A stretch of 10,239 nt of DNA from Clostridia bacterium (GTDB lineage: Bacteria; Bacillota; Clostridia; Oscillospirales; Acutalibacteraceae): the NCBI GenBank assembly GCA_017631705.1, contig JAGBSU010000094.1, positions 1 through 10,239 on the forward strand. The letters are read 5' to 3'. Below, one piece after another: positions 1 to 6,217 of this stretch. Below the pieces are notes generated by a model, which was not told the origin of the DNA, ran no database searches, and was given only the letters and a program-made list of their open reading frames with translations. The translations under genes were made by a program, and so were the position numbers. How positions within the stretch are numbered: position 1 is the first letter of the stretch; every line of letters starts with the position of its first letter.

Positions 1-35
1 AGGGAATAGCACACTTTTTTCGATTTTTTTTTAAG

Positions 36-54
36 AAAACGCCTTGCGTTTTTT
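36..54 (+). terminator. small hairpin with T-run, possible terminator of an upstream gene
   Basis: AAAACGC (36-42) and GCGTTTT (46-52) are perfect inverted repeats around a three-base loop, and two further Ts follow. Only three of the seven pairs are G-C, so the stem is weak. It overlaps the -35 candidate of the next promoter. It could end a gene lying left of the window, but no such gene is visible. Confidence 0.35.
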
Positions 55-72
55 GCTAAAAAGTAGTATACT
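44..72 (+). promoter_or_regulatory. probable sigma-A promoter for the PHP/TSCPD pair
   Basis: TTGCGT (44-49) and TATACT (67-72) are separated by exactly 17 bases. The -10 matches consensus at five of six positions and the -35 at three. A T-rich tract lies upstream (15-32), as in UP elements. Transcription would start near 79, giving a leader of about 90 nt in which I see no recognisable riboswitch. Confidence 0.5.
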
Positions 73-156
73 GTACGTGTTAGAAACGTGTTTTTTCGGC
101 TTTTTAGGTCGGCGAACATCTCCAAAACGGGTCTTTCTTTTCGTCAACCTAATCAT

Positions 157-163
157 AGGAGGG
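157..163 (+). promoter_or_regulatory. ribosome binding site that fixes a TTG start
   Basis: AGGAGGG ends seven bases before the TTG at 171. No ATG or GTG in this frame lies at a comparable distance. The conserved DLHCH metal motif begins at residue 4 of the resulting protein, which also supports this start. Confidence 0.85.
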
Positions 164-170
164 CAAATCT

Positions 171-1031
171 TTGGCAAGCGATTTACATTGTCACACTAAA
201 ATTTCAGACGGTTCTTTGGGAATTGAAGAACTTATCGGTATAGCCAAACGGCGCGGCCTAACTTCGATCTCTGTTACCGACCATGATACCACCGCCGGTG
301 CTACCCGCGCCGTCGTTGTCGGCAAACGGCAAGGCATTCGTGTTATTCACGGAATAGAACTTTCCACCACCGACCATGAACGTGGCAACAGCCGTGCGCA
401 TTTGCTTTGCTATTTGTGCGATTTTCCCGATCGGTTAGAGGGTCTTTGCCGCCGCATCAGTGAAAGTCGTCGTGCCGCAGGAATGGAAATGGTGCGCAAG
501 GTGATGCGGTATTACCCCATCACACCGGAACTGGTAGTCAAATGTGCCTCCGGCAGTACTAACATTTATAAACAACATATCATGCATGCTTTAATCGATG
601 CCGGCTATACCAACCTAATTTACGGCGACGTCTATGATAAATTGTTTGCTCACGATGGTGGGTGTGCTCGCATTGATATCGAATATCCCGACACGCGCGA
701 AGTGCTGTCCGCCATTCACGAAGCCGGCGGTATCGCCGTGCTGGCACATCCCCCGGTATACCACAACGAAGCCTTGTTAGAAGAATTGGTTTCGCTGGGA
801 TTAGACGGTGTGGAAGTTTGGCACCCCTATCATAGCGAGGAACAAACAGCACAACTGTTACAGTTCGCCAAAGACCACGCACTCCTCACCACCGGTGGTT
901 CGGACTTCCACGGCATGTATGCCCATACCCCTCGTCCGATTGGTTCGATTACCATTCCCGATGAATGTGTCGATGCTTTGGTGGCTTATAAAGAAAGAAA
1001 AGCGCGCGCAGCGCGTGCCGGAAAGGAATAA
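171..1031 (+). CDS. PHP-domain metal-dependent phosphoesterase
   Basis: A 286-residue cytoplasmic protein of the PHP (polymerase and histidinol phosphatase) superfamily. It is closest in layout to the YciV/TrpH group, some members of which are 3',5'-nucleoside bisphosphate phosphatases that act on pAp or trim RNA 5' ends. The full nine-ligand trinuclear metal set is visible: H6 and H8 in DLHCH, D13, H38 in TDHDT, E63 in GIELS, H77, H193 in LAHPP, and D245 and H247 in GSDFHG. The family's insert domain fits roughly residues 80-170. The length is normal for the group. The start is TTG behind a strong Shine-Dalgarno. The gene is five bases from the downstream TSCPD gene, so the two are very likely co-transcribed. 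The class is sure; the substrate is inferred from family members only. Confidence 0.92.
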   Translation: MASDLHCHTKISDGSLGIEELIGIAKRRGLTSISVTDHDTTAGATRAVVVGKRQGIRVIHGIELSTTDHERGNSRAHLLCYLCDFPDRLEGLCRRISESRRAAGMEMVRKVMRYYPITPELVVKCASGSTNIYKQHIMHALIDAGYTNLIYGDVYDKLFAHDGGCARIDIEYPDTREVLSAIHEAGGIAVLAHPPVYHNEALLEELVSLGLDGVEVWHPYHSEEQTAQLLQFAKDHALLTTGGSDFHGMYAHTPRPIGSITIPDECVDALVAYKERKARAARAGKE

Positions 1032-1036
1032 ACACC

Positions 1037-1285
1037 ATGCAATATCGGTATCAAACACGTGGCGTTTGCTCTCGCTCTGTCACCTTTGAACTGGTCGACA
1101 ATACCGTGCGTAACGTTCAGTTTGAGGGTGGTTGCAACGGCAACACCAAAGGCATCGGTGCTTTAATTGAAGGTATGGATGTGGGCGAAGCTATCAAACG
1201 CTTGGCGGGTATTCGTTGCGGGTTCAAATCCACTTCGTGTCCCGACCAATTATCCAAAGCCTTGCAAGAGGCACTCAATAAATAA
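1037..1285 (+). CDS. TSCPD-domain protein, TIGR03905-like, function unknown
   Basis: A small protein of 82 residues that is essentially one TSCPD domain. The signature TSCPD is literal at residues 66-70. Four cysteines (C11, C33, C61, C68) sit in conserved-looking contexts (GGCNGN, GIRCGF) and could bind a metal, though this is inference. The same domain occurs at the C-terminus of B12-dependent ribonucleotide reductases and as free-standing proteins in Clostridia, whose role is unknown to me. The GGAAAGGA ribosome binding site lies inside the end of the PHP gene, ten bases before the ATG, with only five bases between the stop and start codons. Translational coupling is therefore plausible. 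A strong terminator follows nine bases after the stop. Confidence 0.85.
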   Translation: MQYRYQTRGVCSRSVTFELVDNTVRNVQFEGGCNGNTKGIGALIEGMDVGEAIKRLAGIRCGFKSTSCPDQLSKALQEALNK

Positions 1286-1293
1286 TTAAAAAC

Positions 1294-1330
1294 AACAGCG
1301 GCGCTTTGAACGAGTCAGAGCGCCGCTGTT
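1294..1330. terminator. bidirectional intrinsic terminator between the TSCPD gene and mtaB
   Basis: AACAGCGGCGCT (1294-1305) pairs perfectly over 12 bp with AGCGCCGCTGTT (1319-1330) around a 13-base loop. Five Ts end the plus-strand copy (1329-1333) and a GTTTTTAA run ends the minus-strand copy. The hairpin begins directly at the mtaB stop codon and nine bases after the TSCPD stop, so it serves both convergent units. Confidence 0.92.
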
Positions 1331-1331
1331 T

Positions 1332-2630
1332 TTATGCTTGTATGACAGTACCGTAGCAAACCCCATCTTTTTGCCTGTCGATACTCACCGTCACCGGTAC
1401 ACCTTCTTGCTCGGCATCACAAAGCACCGGCACATAGGTATCGGTATACCCTTCTCGCAAACCGTTTTCACATACCGTTTCCGGCAACACTTCTACCGTC
1501 TGCCCTACTAACGCTTCAGCATACGCATCCCGACAACGGTTGCCCATAGCAATCATACGGCGATTGCGACGGTCTTTTTCAGCTTGTGTCACTTGGCCCT
1601 CCGCTTTGGCGGCAAGTGTCCCTTCGCGCCGTGAATACGGGAAACAATGTAACCGCGAAAACTTGATGCTTTCGGCAAATGCTAACGATTTTTCAAATTC
1701 CTCTTCGGTTTCTCCGGGGAAACCTACCATAATATCGGTCGTCAACGAGGCTTTGGGAAATGCCGCACGCAGTTTTTCACACACCGCACGGAATTCGGCA
1801 GTCGTATAGTGACGGTTCATGCGCTTTAGAGTAGTATCGCAACCGCTTTGTAAAGCCACATGGAAATGCGGACACAACTTATCGCAAGCTGCCAATCGCG
1901 CAATGACTTCATCTGTCAGATGATCCGGTTCAATTGAACCCAGCCGCACGCGATAAATACCGTTAACTGCACAGACTTCTTCTACCGCATCGGCTATTGA
2001 CAAACCGCAGTCTTGTCCGTAGGCAGTCAAGTTAATCCCAACCAGCACCACTTCACGATACCCTTTTTCCGCCAAAAAATGCACTTCTTGTTGTAAAACG
2101 CCCAACGGCTTTGACCGCACGCGCCCGCGCGCATAAGGAATGATGCAGTACGAGCAAAAGCGGTTACATCCATCTTCAATTTTCACAAAAGCGCGCGTGC
2201 GACCGCCAAAGGCGTGGATTACCGGCGTGTCGAATTTTGCCTCATGCGGTGCAACCGCTTTGATACGATGGTGCGTATCCTTAAACTCGCGCAAGTATTC
2301 CGGTAACCGACAGCGGTCAGCATTGCCGAGAACGATATCTGCCTCTTCCAAAGCATATGCTTTTTCCGGAAAGGCTTGCGGCATACATCCGGTCAACACC
2401 AGCACCGCCGACGGATGCTCGCGGCGACAACGGCGTAACAATTGGCGTAGCTTACGGTCGCTTTCACCGGTAACGGTGCAGGAGTTGACAACGATTACCG
2501 CTTTGCCGACATCCGCCTGCCCCACCGCAAATTCATGTGTCTGATAACCGTGTTGTTCCAAATCCTCACGCATCGCCTGTGTTTCATATTGATTCACCTT
2601 ACAACCCAAGGTGTAAAAATAGGCATTCAT
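1332..2630 (-). CDS. mtaB: tRNA (t6A37-C2)-methylthiotransferase MtaB
   Basis: A radical-SAM methylthiotransferase that converts N6-threonylcarbamoyladenosine at tRNA position 37 to its 2-methylthio form (ms2t6A). This stabilises decoding of ANN codons. The N-terminal cluster domain carries C10 (TLGCKVNQYE), C51 (NSCTVTG) and C82 (TGCMPQ). The radical-SAM CxxxCxxC is C155, C159 and C162 in GCNRFCSYC, followed by IIPYARGRVRS. The last 60 or so residues form a TRAM RNA-binding domain. GCKVNQYE and the overall length (432 residues) separate it from MiaB and RimO. An in-frame ATG two codons upstream (2636) sits only two bases from the AAGGGG site, whereas the ATG at 2630 has eight-base spacing, so 2630 is preferred. 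It lies downstream of prfB on the same strand. I see no clear promoter of its own, so transcription may come from read-through. Confidence 0.95.
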   Translation of the reverse strand: MNAYFYTLGCKVNQYETQAMREDLEQHGYQTHEFAVGQADVGKAVIVVNSCTVTGESDRKLRQLLRRCRREHPSAVLVLTGCMPQAFPEKAYALEEADIVLGNADRCRLPEYLREFKDTHHRIKAVAPHEAKFDTPVIHAFGGRTRAFVKIEDGCNRFCSYCIIPYARGRVRSKPLGVLQQEVHFLAEKGYREVVLVGINLTAYGQDCGLSIADAVEEVCAVNGIYRVRLGSIEPDHLTDEVIARLAACDKLCPHFHVALQSGCDTTLKRMNRHYTTAEFRAVCEKLRAAFPKASLTTDIMVGFPGETEEEFEKSLAFAESIKFSRLHCFPYSRREGTLAAKAEGQVTQAEKDRRNRRMIAMGNRCRDAYAEALVGQTVEVLPETVCENGLREGYTDTYVPVLCDAEQEGVPVTVSIDRQKDGVCYGTVIQA

Positions 2631-2638
2631 AACCATTT

Positions 2639-2644
2639 CCCCTT
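2639..2644 (-). promoter_or_regulatory. ribosome binding site deciding the mtaB start
   Basis: On the minus strand AAGGGG is followed by AAATGGTTATG. Two bases separate it from the first ATG and eight from the second. The eight-base spacing favours the second, giving a protein that starts MNAYFYTLGC. Confidence 0.7.
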
Positions 2645-2651
2645 AGAATTT

Positions 2652-2689
2652 AAAAAACGACGAAATTGTCAACCACTCCGTCGTTTTTT
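2652..2689 (-). terminator. intrinsic terminator of prfB
   Basis: AAAAAACGACG and CGTCGTTTTTT (2679-2689 and 2652-2662) form an 11-bp stem around a 16-base loop. The T-run is on the 3' arm as read from prfB, and the hairpin lies 15 bases after its stop codon. The core has five pairs including four G-C, so termination may be partial. mtaB begins only 21 bases further on. Confidence 0.75.
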
Positions 2690-2704
2690 TGCAATTTCCG
2701 GTTT

Positions 2705-3820
2705 TTAATTCAGTGTGCCGTTGGCAATTGCGGAAAGGTACGCATTGATAAACCCATCCAACTCACCATCCATCACCGCATTAATATTCCCCATCTCATA
2801 TCCTGTGCGATGGTCTTTTGCGAGCGTATACGGCATAAACACATACGAGCGAATTTGGTTACCCCAAGCAATTTGCGCTTGTACACCTTTAATATCTTCA
2901 ATACGGTCCAAATGTTCGCGTTCTTTGATTTCCATCAATTTTGCCTTCAACATGCTCATCGCCGTATCGCGGTTTTGGAACTGGCTACGTTCGGTTTGAC
3001 AAGCCACCACGATACCGGTGGGAATGTGTGTCAGCCGCACCGCCGACGACGTTTTGTTGATGTGCTGACCGCCGGCACCGCTAGAACGGAACACGTCCAT
3101 TTTTATATCCTCCGGACGGATATCAATTTGCACGCTGTCGTCTAATTCGGGTAACACTTCCAGTGCTGAGAACGAGGTGTGACGACGCCCCGCAGCATCA
3201 AACGGAGAAACTCGCACCAAACGATGCACGCCCGCTTCCCCCTTCAAATAGCCGTAAGCGTTTTCACCCTCTACTTGAATACAAGCACTCTTAAGCCCTG
3301 CTTCGTCACCGTCGAGGTAATCTAAAATTTTGTAAGTGAACCCGTGTTTTTCCGCCCAATGCGTATACATACGATACAGCATCTCCGCCCAGTCTTGCGC
3401 CTCGGTACCGCCCGACCCGGCATGGAACGTCAAAATGGCATTTTTGGCATCGTATTCTCCGGTAAGCAGCGTCGCCAAACGTTGTGTTTCGGTTTCGCTT
3501 TCCACATGCTCCACACCGGCGGTGCATTCTTCTAAAAGCGATAAGTCACCCTCTTCGTCAGCCAACTCAATCAATGTCAACGTATCGTGATAATCCGAAA
3601 CCAAGCGCTCATATCGTTCAATCGCGTCTTTGACTTTGGCGGCACGTTGTGTCACCTCTTGCGCTTTTTCCATATCGTCCCAAAAACCCGGGGCGGCGGC
3701 GCGCATATCCAGTTCCTCTAATTCCTTTTTCATGGCGGCAAGCCCGATGGAATCAGACAATTTTTCAATTTCCGGCAGGCCGTTTTCCAGCCGTAACCGC
3801 AGTTCTTCAAATTGGAGCAT
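2705..3820 (-). CDS. prfB: peptide chain release factor 2 (RF2), no programmed frameshift
   Basis: RF2 recognises UGA and UAA in the ribosomal A site and triggers release of the finished peptide. The 371-residue protein has the anticodon-like SPF tripeptide at 205-207 and the catalytic GGQ at 250-252 (SGAGGQH). These are the same positions as in E. coli RF2. SPF rather than PxT separates it from RF1. Domain 1 is the helical N-terminus, residues 1 to about 100. Most bacterial prfB genes have an in-frame UGA near codon 26 that needs a +1 frameshift. Here the equivalent position reads GGG CTT GCC (codons 26-28) and the frame is continuous. The start at 3820 has GGAAAGGA upstream, and a promoter whose +1 falls near 3841 fits it. 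The frame happens to stay open for 66 codons further upstream, through the promoter, which I regard as untranslated. Confidence 0.97.
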   Translation of the reverse strand: MLQFEELRLRLENGLPEIEKLSDSIGLAAMKKELEELDMRAAAPGFWDDMEKAQEVTQRAAKVKDAIERYERLVSDYHDTLTLIELADEEGDLSLLEECTAGVEHVESETETQRLATLLTGEYDAKNAILTFHAGSGGTEAQDWAEMLYRMYTHWAEKHGFTYKILDYLDGDEAGLKSACIQVEGENAYGYLKGEAGVHRLVRVSPFDAAGRRHTSFSALEVLPELDDSVQIDIRPEDIKMDVFRSSGAGGQHINKTSSAVRLTHIPTGIVVACQTERSQFQNRDTAMSMLKAKLMEIKEREHLDRIEDIKGVQAQIAWGNQIRSYVFMPYTLAKDHRTGYEMGNINAVMDGELDGFINAYLSAIANGTLN

Positions 3821-3828
3821 AGTCACAA

Positions 3829-3836
3829 TCCTTTCC
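3829..3836 (-). promoter_or_regulatory. ribosome binding site deciding the prfB start
   Basis: Minus-strand GGAAAGGA ends eight bases before the ATG at 3820. Together with the promoter just upstream, it excludes the longer in-frame reading that would begin at 4018. Confidence 0.85.
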
Positions 3837-3847
3837 GTTGTCCTATT

Positions 3848-3876
3848 ATTATATGATAGAAAGCGCCGAATGTAAA
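3848..3876 (-). promoter_or_regulatory. prfB promoter
   Basis: On the minus strand, TTTACA (3876-3871) and TATAAT (3853-3848) are spaced 17 bases. The -10 is perfect and the -35 matches at five of six positions. The start point would be near 3841, giving a leader of only about 20 bases. Confidence 0.82.
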
Positions 3877-3881
3877 GAAAT

Positions 3882-3895
3882 TTTTTTCGAAAAAA
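3882..3895. promoter_or_regulatory. T6CGA6 palindrome between divergent promoters
   Basis: A perfect 14-bp palindrome, six T, CG, six A, centred within about one base of the midpoint between the prfB and rpsF -35 boxes. Runs of A and T immediately upstream of a -35 box act as UP elements for the polymerase alpha subunit. This one could serve both promoters or be a protein site. Confidence 0.45.
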
Positions 3896-3898
3896 GTC

Positions 3899-3927
3899 TT
3901 GACGAGTGATTTTTTCGTTGTTATAAT
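3899..3927 (+). promoter_or_regulatory. rpsF-ssb-rpsR promoter, extended -10
   Basis: TTGACG (3899-3904) and TATAAT (3922-3927) are separated by 17 bases, with a TG at 3919-3920 that makes an extended -10. This is close to the strongest sigma-A consensus. Transcription would start near 3934, leaving an 87-nt leader. Confidence 0.9.
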
Positions 3928-3968
3928 AATACAGCGTTTTTATGTCTATAAGAGCGCAATTCATTCTA

Positions 3969-4013
3969 TCCTTGCCCTTTCCACGACGAAAGGGCCGAAA
4001 GACCAAGAGGAGG
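3969..4013 (+). promoter_or_regulatory. candidate S6:S18 autoregulatory leader hairpin
   Basis: GCCCTTT (3974-3980) pairs with AAAGGGC (3989-3995) around an eight-base loop. CCG (3995-3997) follows on the 3' side, then GAGGA (4007-4011) can pair with TCCTT (3969-3973), covering most of the AGGAGG Shine-Dalgarno (4008-4013). A hairpin with an unpaired CCG upstream of rpsF is the hallmark, as I recall it, of the leader bound by the S6:S18 heterodimer, which mimics its 16S rRNA site. The pairing is seen; the regulation is inferred. Confidence 0.55.
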
Positions 4014-4020
4014 TGCAATT

Positions 4021-4320
4021 ATGCCCACAGTAAAAGGTTCCTATGAAGCCGTCTTCATCTTCTCCGTGAAGGCTGAAGAAGAAGCCGTTGCCGCCATGGT
4101 CGAAAAATTCAAGACTTTGGTTGCAGAAAACGCCGAGATCGGCGAAATTGACGAATGGGGTAAACGCCGTTTGGCATACCCGATCGACGACGAAACAGAA
4201 GGCTATTATGTGCTGTACAACTTTGTCAGCGCGCCTGAGTTTCCGGCAGAGCTGGAACGCATCAGCAAAATCACCGAAGGTGTGCTGCGTTCCATGGTAG
4301 TCCGCAAGGATTGCAAGTAA
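4021..4320 (+). CDS. rpsF: 30S ribosomal protein S6
   Basis: S6 binds the central domain of 16S rRNA as a heterodimer with S18 in the platform of the small subunit. The 99-residue protein has the normal length and fold pattern: YEAVFIFS as strand 1, a helix at about 18-35, WGKRRLAYPI at 46-55, YYVLYNF as a strand, and the closing ITEGVLRSMVVRKD. AGGAGG lies seven bases upstream of the ATG. It is the first gene of rpsF-ssb-rpsR and sits behind a strong promoter and a structured leader that may allow feedback by its own product. Confidence 0.98.
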   Translation: MPTVKGSYEAVFIFSVKAEEEAVAAMVEKFKTLVAENAEIGEIDEWGKRRLAYPIDDETEGYYVLYNFVSAPEFPAELERISKITEGVLRSMVVRKDCK

Positions 4321-4333
4321 GGGAGGCTATCGA

Positions 4334-4777
4334 ATGAATGTCGTATGCCTATTGGGTCGCTTAACCGCTACCCCCGAACAAAAAACAACCCAAAACGGTG
4401 TTTCGGTAACCAGCTTTTCGGTTGCCGTAGACCGTGCTTACCAACCCAAGGGTGCCGAACGCCAAACTGACTTCATTAACTGTGTCGCGTGGCGCGGTAC
4501 CGCAGAGTTTATCTGTCGCTATTTCCAAAAAGGTCAACGTATTGCTCTGCAAGGTTCTTTGCAAAGCCGTTCGTATACCGACAAAAATGGCAACAACCGT
4601 ACCATTTTTGAAGTAGTGGTTGATAACGCTTTCTTTGCCGAATCGAAATCCGGTAGCGCTCCTGCCCCCGGCACCGATTCGCAGATTCCCACATACAACG
4701 AGGCCGCACCTGCATTTTCCACGGCAACTGCCACGGATTTTGAAGAAATTGTCGGTGCCGACGACCTTCCGTTTTGA
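4334..4777 (+). CDS. ssb: single-stranded DNA-binding protein SSB
   Basis: SSB coats single-stranded DNA during replication, recombination and repair and recruits partner enzymes. The OB fold occupies residues 1 to about 105, with NVVCLLGRLT at the start, FINCVAWRGTAEF holding W53 (the stacking tryptophan near E. coli W54), and KGQRIALQGSLQSRSY. A flexible linker rich in A, P, S and T follows, and then the acidic tip DDLPF, which binds partner proteins. At 147 residues it is a little shorter than many homologues, through the linker. GGGAGG sits seven bases before the ATG and directly after the rpsF stop. It is the only gene of the window that ends in TGA, the codon read by RF2. Confidence 0.97.
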   Translation: MNVVCLLGRLTATPEQKTTQNGVSVTSFSVAVDRAYQPKGAERQTDFINCVAWRGTAEFICRYFQKGQRIALQGSLQSRSYTDKNGNNRTIFEVVVDNAFFAESKSGSAPAPGTDSQIPTYNEAAPAFSTATATDFEEIVGADDLPF

Positions 4778-4810
4778 GAATCATCAATCTGAACAAAGGA
4801 GGAATTTCTC

Positions 4811-5068
4811 ATGTCCGATAAAATGGAAAGAAACGAAAAGTTTGACCGTCCGCAACGCAAAAGCCGCCGCAAGGTTTGCAGTTTTTGCGTGGACCGCGTA
4901 GAAAGCATTGATTACAAGGATGTTGCCCGTTTGCGCCGCTACGTTTCCGAACGCGCTAAAATTCTCCCCCGTCGTGTGACCGGCACTTGTGCTCGTCATC
5001 AAAGAGAATTAACGGTTGCCATCAAACGCGCTCGTCAAATCGCATTGATGCCGTTTGTCAGCGATTAA
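4811..5068 (+). CDS. rpsR: 30S ribosomal protein S18, zinc-ligand form
   Basis: S18 partners S6 on the 16S rRNA platform. The 85-residue protein has the family core IDYKDVARLRRYVSERAKILPRR followed by VTGTCARHQREL and the C-terminal IKRARQIALMPF. Cysteines C23, C26 and C60 with H63 make a CxxC...CxxH set as in the zinc-binding (C+) form of S18. The B. subtilis housekeeping S18 lacks such a set, as I recall. The N-terminal 20 residues are basic and likely flexible. AAAGGAGG lies eight bases before the ATG. It is the last gene of the operon, and a strong terminator begins 13 bases after the stop. Confidence 0.97.
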   Translation: MSDKMERNEKFDRPQRKSRRKVCSFCVDRVESIDYKDVARLRRYVSERAKILPRRVTGTCARHQRELTVAIKRARQIALMPFVSD

Positions 5069-5081
5069 TGTCAATCGACAA

Positions 5082-5114
5082 AAAAGCGAGAAGTTTATTG
5101 AACTTCTCGCTTTT
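5082..5114. terminator. bidirectional intrinsic terminator between rpsR and the serine hydrolase
   Basis: AAAAGCGAGAAGTT (5082-5095) and AACTTCTCGCTTTT (5101-5114) form a perfect 14-bp stem with a five-base loop. T-runs occur on the 3' side in both directions: TTTTCTTTTTT on plus, and on minus the T arm plus further Ts. It ends the rpsF operon and the convergent gene whose stop is at 5120. Confidence 0.95.
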
Positions 5115-5119
5115 CTTTT

Positions 5120-6151
5120 TTATTCTGCATAAAATGCCGTTTGCAACGTATCGACCATTCCCGCTATTTTGTGGAACGTGGCAATCGCCTCTTTATCGTA
5201 TGGTGTCATCGTCGATAAAATAACCAACACGTACGGTTTTTCGGCATATACCACGGCGGCATCGTGATACGCTTCGTTCCCTTGTGCGCCGTATTTATGC
5301 GCAACGGTATATTTGTTCTCAAACGCCGCCGGTATTTGACGCGTTTCCTCCGTTGTTGTCAACCACTGCTTCAGTAGTTTTGCCTCAGGACTGTCGTTTT
5401 CCAAATAACGAGCAATATCTTCAAAATACAACCCGGCATTGCGTGCCGATAAATACCCAACCCGCGGTTTGGGGAAATTGAGCTTCAACGTGATATTAAC
5501 CCCTATACTCTTGGCATACTCCATGAACTCCTCAAAACCGAAACGTTTACACAACATATAATAGGCAGTATTATCGCTGTATCGAATGGCATATTCCATC
5601 AACTGCTCTACCGTAAATTCGGTGCCGAGCGGAAAATCATCCACACAGCCAGAACCGCCTTGTCTAGTTGTGCTTTTGAGCAATTCCGTGCGGTCCACGC
5701 CGGACTCCAACAAAAACTTCACGTACGGTGCTTTGATAACACTGGCCGTTTGGAAGTCGGTATCGGCACGATATTCCACCGAGTACCCTGTTATTAGATC
5801 CTTATAATATGCAGCAATCGTTGTGCCGCATTCTTCACACAGTTTCGATAACTGTGCAAGCGCCGTCGCATCTGCCACTTTTCCGTCGGGACTGTTTACT
5901 AACAACTCGGCTCTCCCTCCCGATACGGTTTGTGTCGTTGTCGGCACACGAGTGGTCGTCGTAGGAATCGTTGTGGTTGTCGTTGTCGTAGCGGTGGAGG
6001 TTGTTGTCGGCACGGTAGTTGTTGCTATTAGCATACCTTCGGTATCACAACCGGTACAAAGTAACATCATGCCCAAAGACACACAAGCTATGCGCATTCG
6101 ATTTTTTCTTGCTGTCTGCCTTTGACTTCTCTTTATTTCACTCACAAACAA
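5120..6151 (-). CDS. exported serine hydrolase of the beta-lactamase fold, probable lipoprotein
   Basis: A penicillin-recognising-enzyme type serine hydrolase, resembling the class A beta-lactamase-like family (Pfam Beta-lactamase2). The N-terminus is basic, followed by a hydrophobic stretch ending LLCTGC, where C35 is a likely lipidation site for anchoring outside the membrane. A threonine-rich linker covers residues 44-76, and the catalytic domain about 80-343. The motifs are S137-V-I-K140 (SxxK nucleophile), S192-D-N (SDN loop) and H285-K-Y-G288 in place of KTG. I see no ExxLN omega-loop motif between SDN and KYG, so true beta-lactamase activity is doubtful; a cell-wall or other hydrolase role is inferred. 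The start is uncertain: TTG (6151) lies four bases from GAAGGG, a GTG two codons later lies ten bases away, and an ATG at 6097 has no nearby site. I found no convincing promoter. Confidence 0.85.
   Translation of the reverse strand: MFVSEIKRSQRQTARKNRMRIACVSLGMMLLCTGCDTEGMLIATTTVPTTTSTATTTTTTTIPTTTTRVPTTTQTVSGGRAELLVNSPDGKVADATALAQLSKLCEECGTTIAAYYKDLITGYSVEYRADTDFQTASVIKAPYVKFLLESGVDRTELLKSTTRQGGSGCVDDFPLGTEFTVEQLMEYAIRYSDNTAYYMLCKRFGFEEFMEYAKSIGVNITLKLNFPKPRVGYLSARNAGLYFEDIARYLENDSPEAKLLKQWLTTTEETRQIPAAFENKYTVAHKYGAQGNEAYHDAAVVYAEKPYVLVILSTMTPYDKEAIATFHKIAGMVDTLQTAFYAE
5924..6022 (-). repeat. threonine-rich low-complexity linker in the serine hydrolase
   Basis: Residues 44-76 contain 22 threonines in 33, in runs of one to seven broken by V, P, I, S, A and R. 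ACA, ACC and ACG codons are mixed, so it is not a pure DNA simple repeat. It would act as an extended spacer between a lipid anchor and the catalytic domain. Confidence 0.8.
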
Positions 6152-6217
6152 CCAACCCTTCCGTGTGTTTCTTGCTTTGGTATTTCTCCAGTTTTTTCCT
6201 TTTTTTGAAAGTTATTT

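Noticed and set aside
2637..2672. TTGACA on the minus strand (2672-2667) as the -35 of an mtaB promoter
   Set aside because: It lies in the loop of the prfB terminator, and at 16-18 base spacing there is no acceptable -10 box; the start point would also fall on the mtaB start codon.
2666..3145. Open frames of about 90-160 codons on the plus strand across prfB, and similar ones antisense to mtaB and rpoB
   Set aside because: They lie opposite strongly conserved genes, lack ribosome binding sites and recognisable domains, and look like by-products of the coding strand's codon pattern.
3821..4018. In-frame 66-codon N-terminal extension of prfB
   Set aside because: It would run through both promoters, has no homology to RF2, and the ATG at 3820 has a good ribosome binding site and gives the usual RF2 length with SPF at 205 and GGQ at 250.
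5924..6022. Microsatellite or CRISPR-like repeat
   Set aside because: The units are irregular, codons vary, and there are no spacers of constant length; it is protein-level low complexity.
5823..6125. Plus-strand frame rich in valine (runs of GTT, GTC, GTA)
   Set aside because: It is the complement of the threonine-rich linker of the serine hydrolase and has no start signals or family resemblance.
5120..6151. Antibiotic-resistance beta-lactamase
   Set aside because: SxxK and SDN are present, but no omega-loop ExxLN motif is seen, so the label is not supported.
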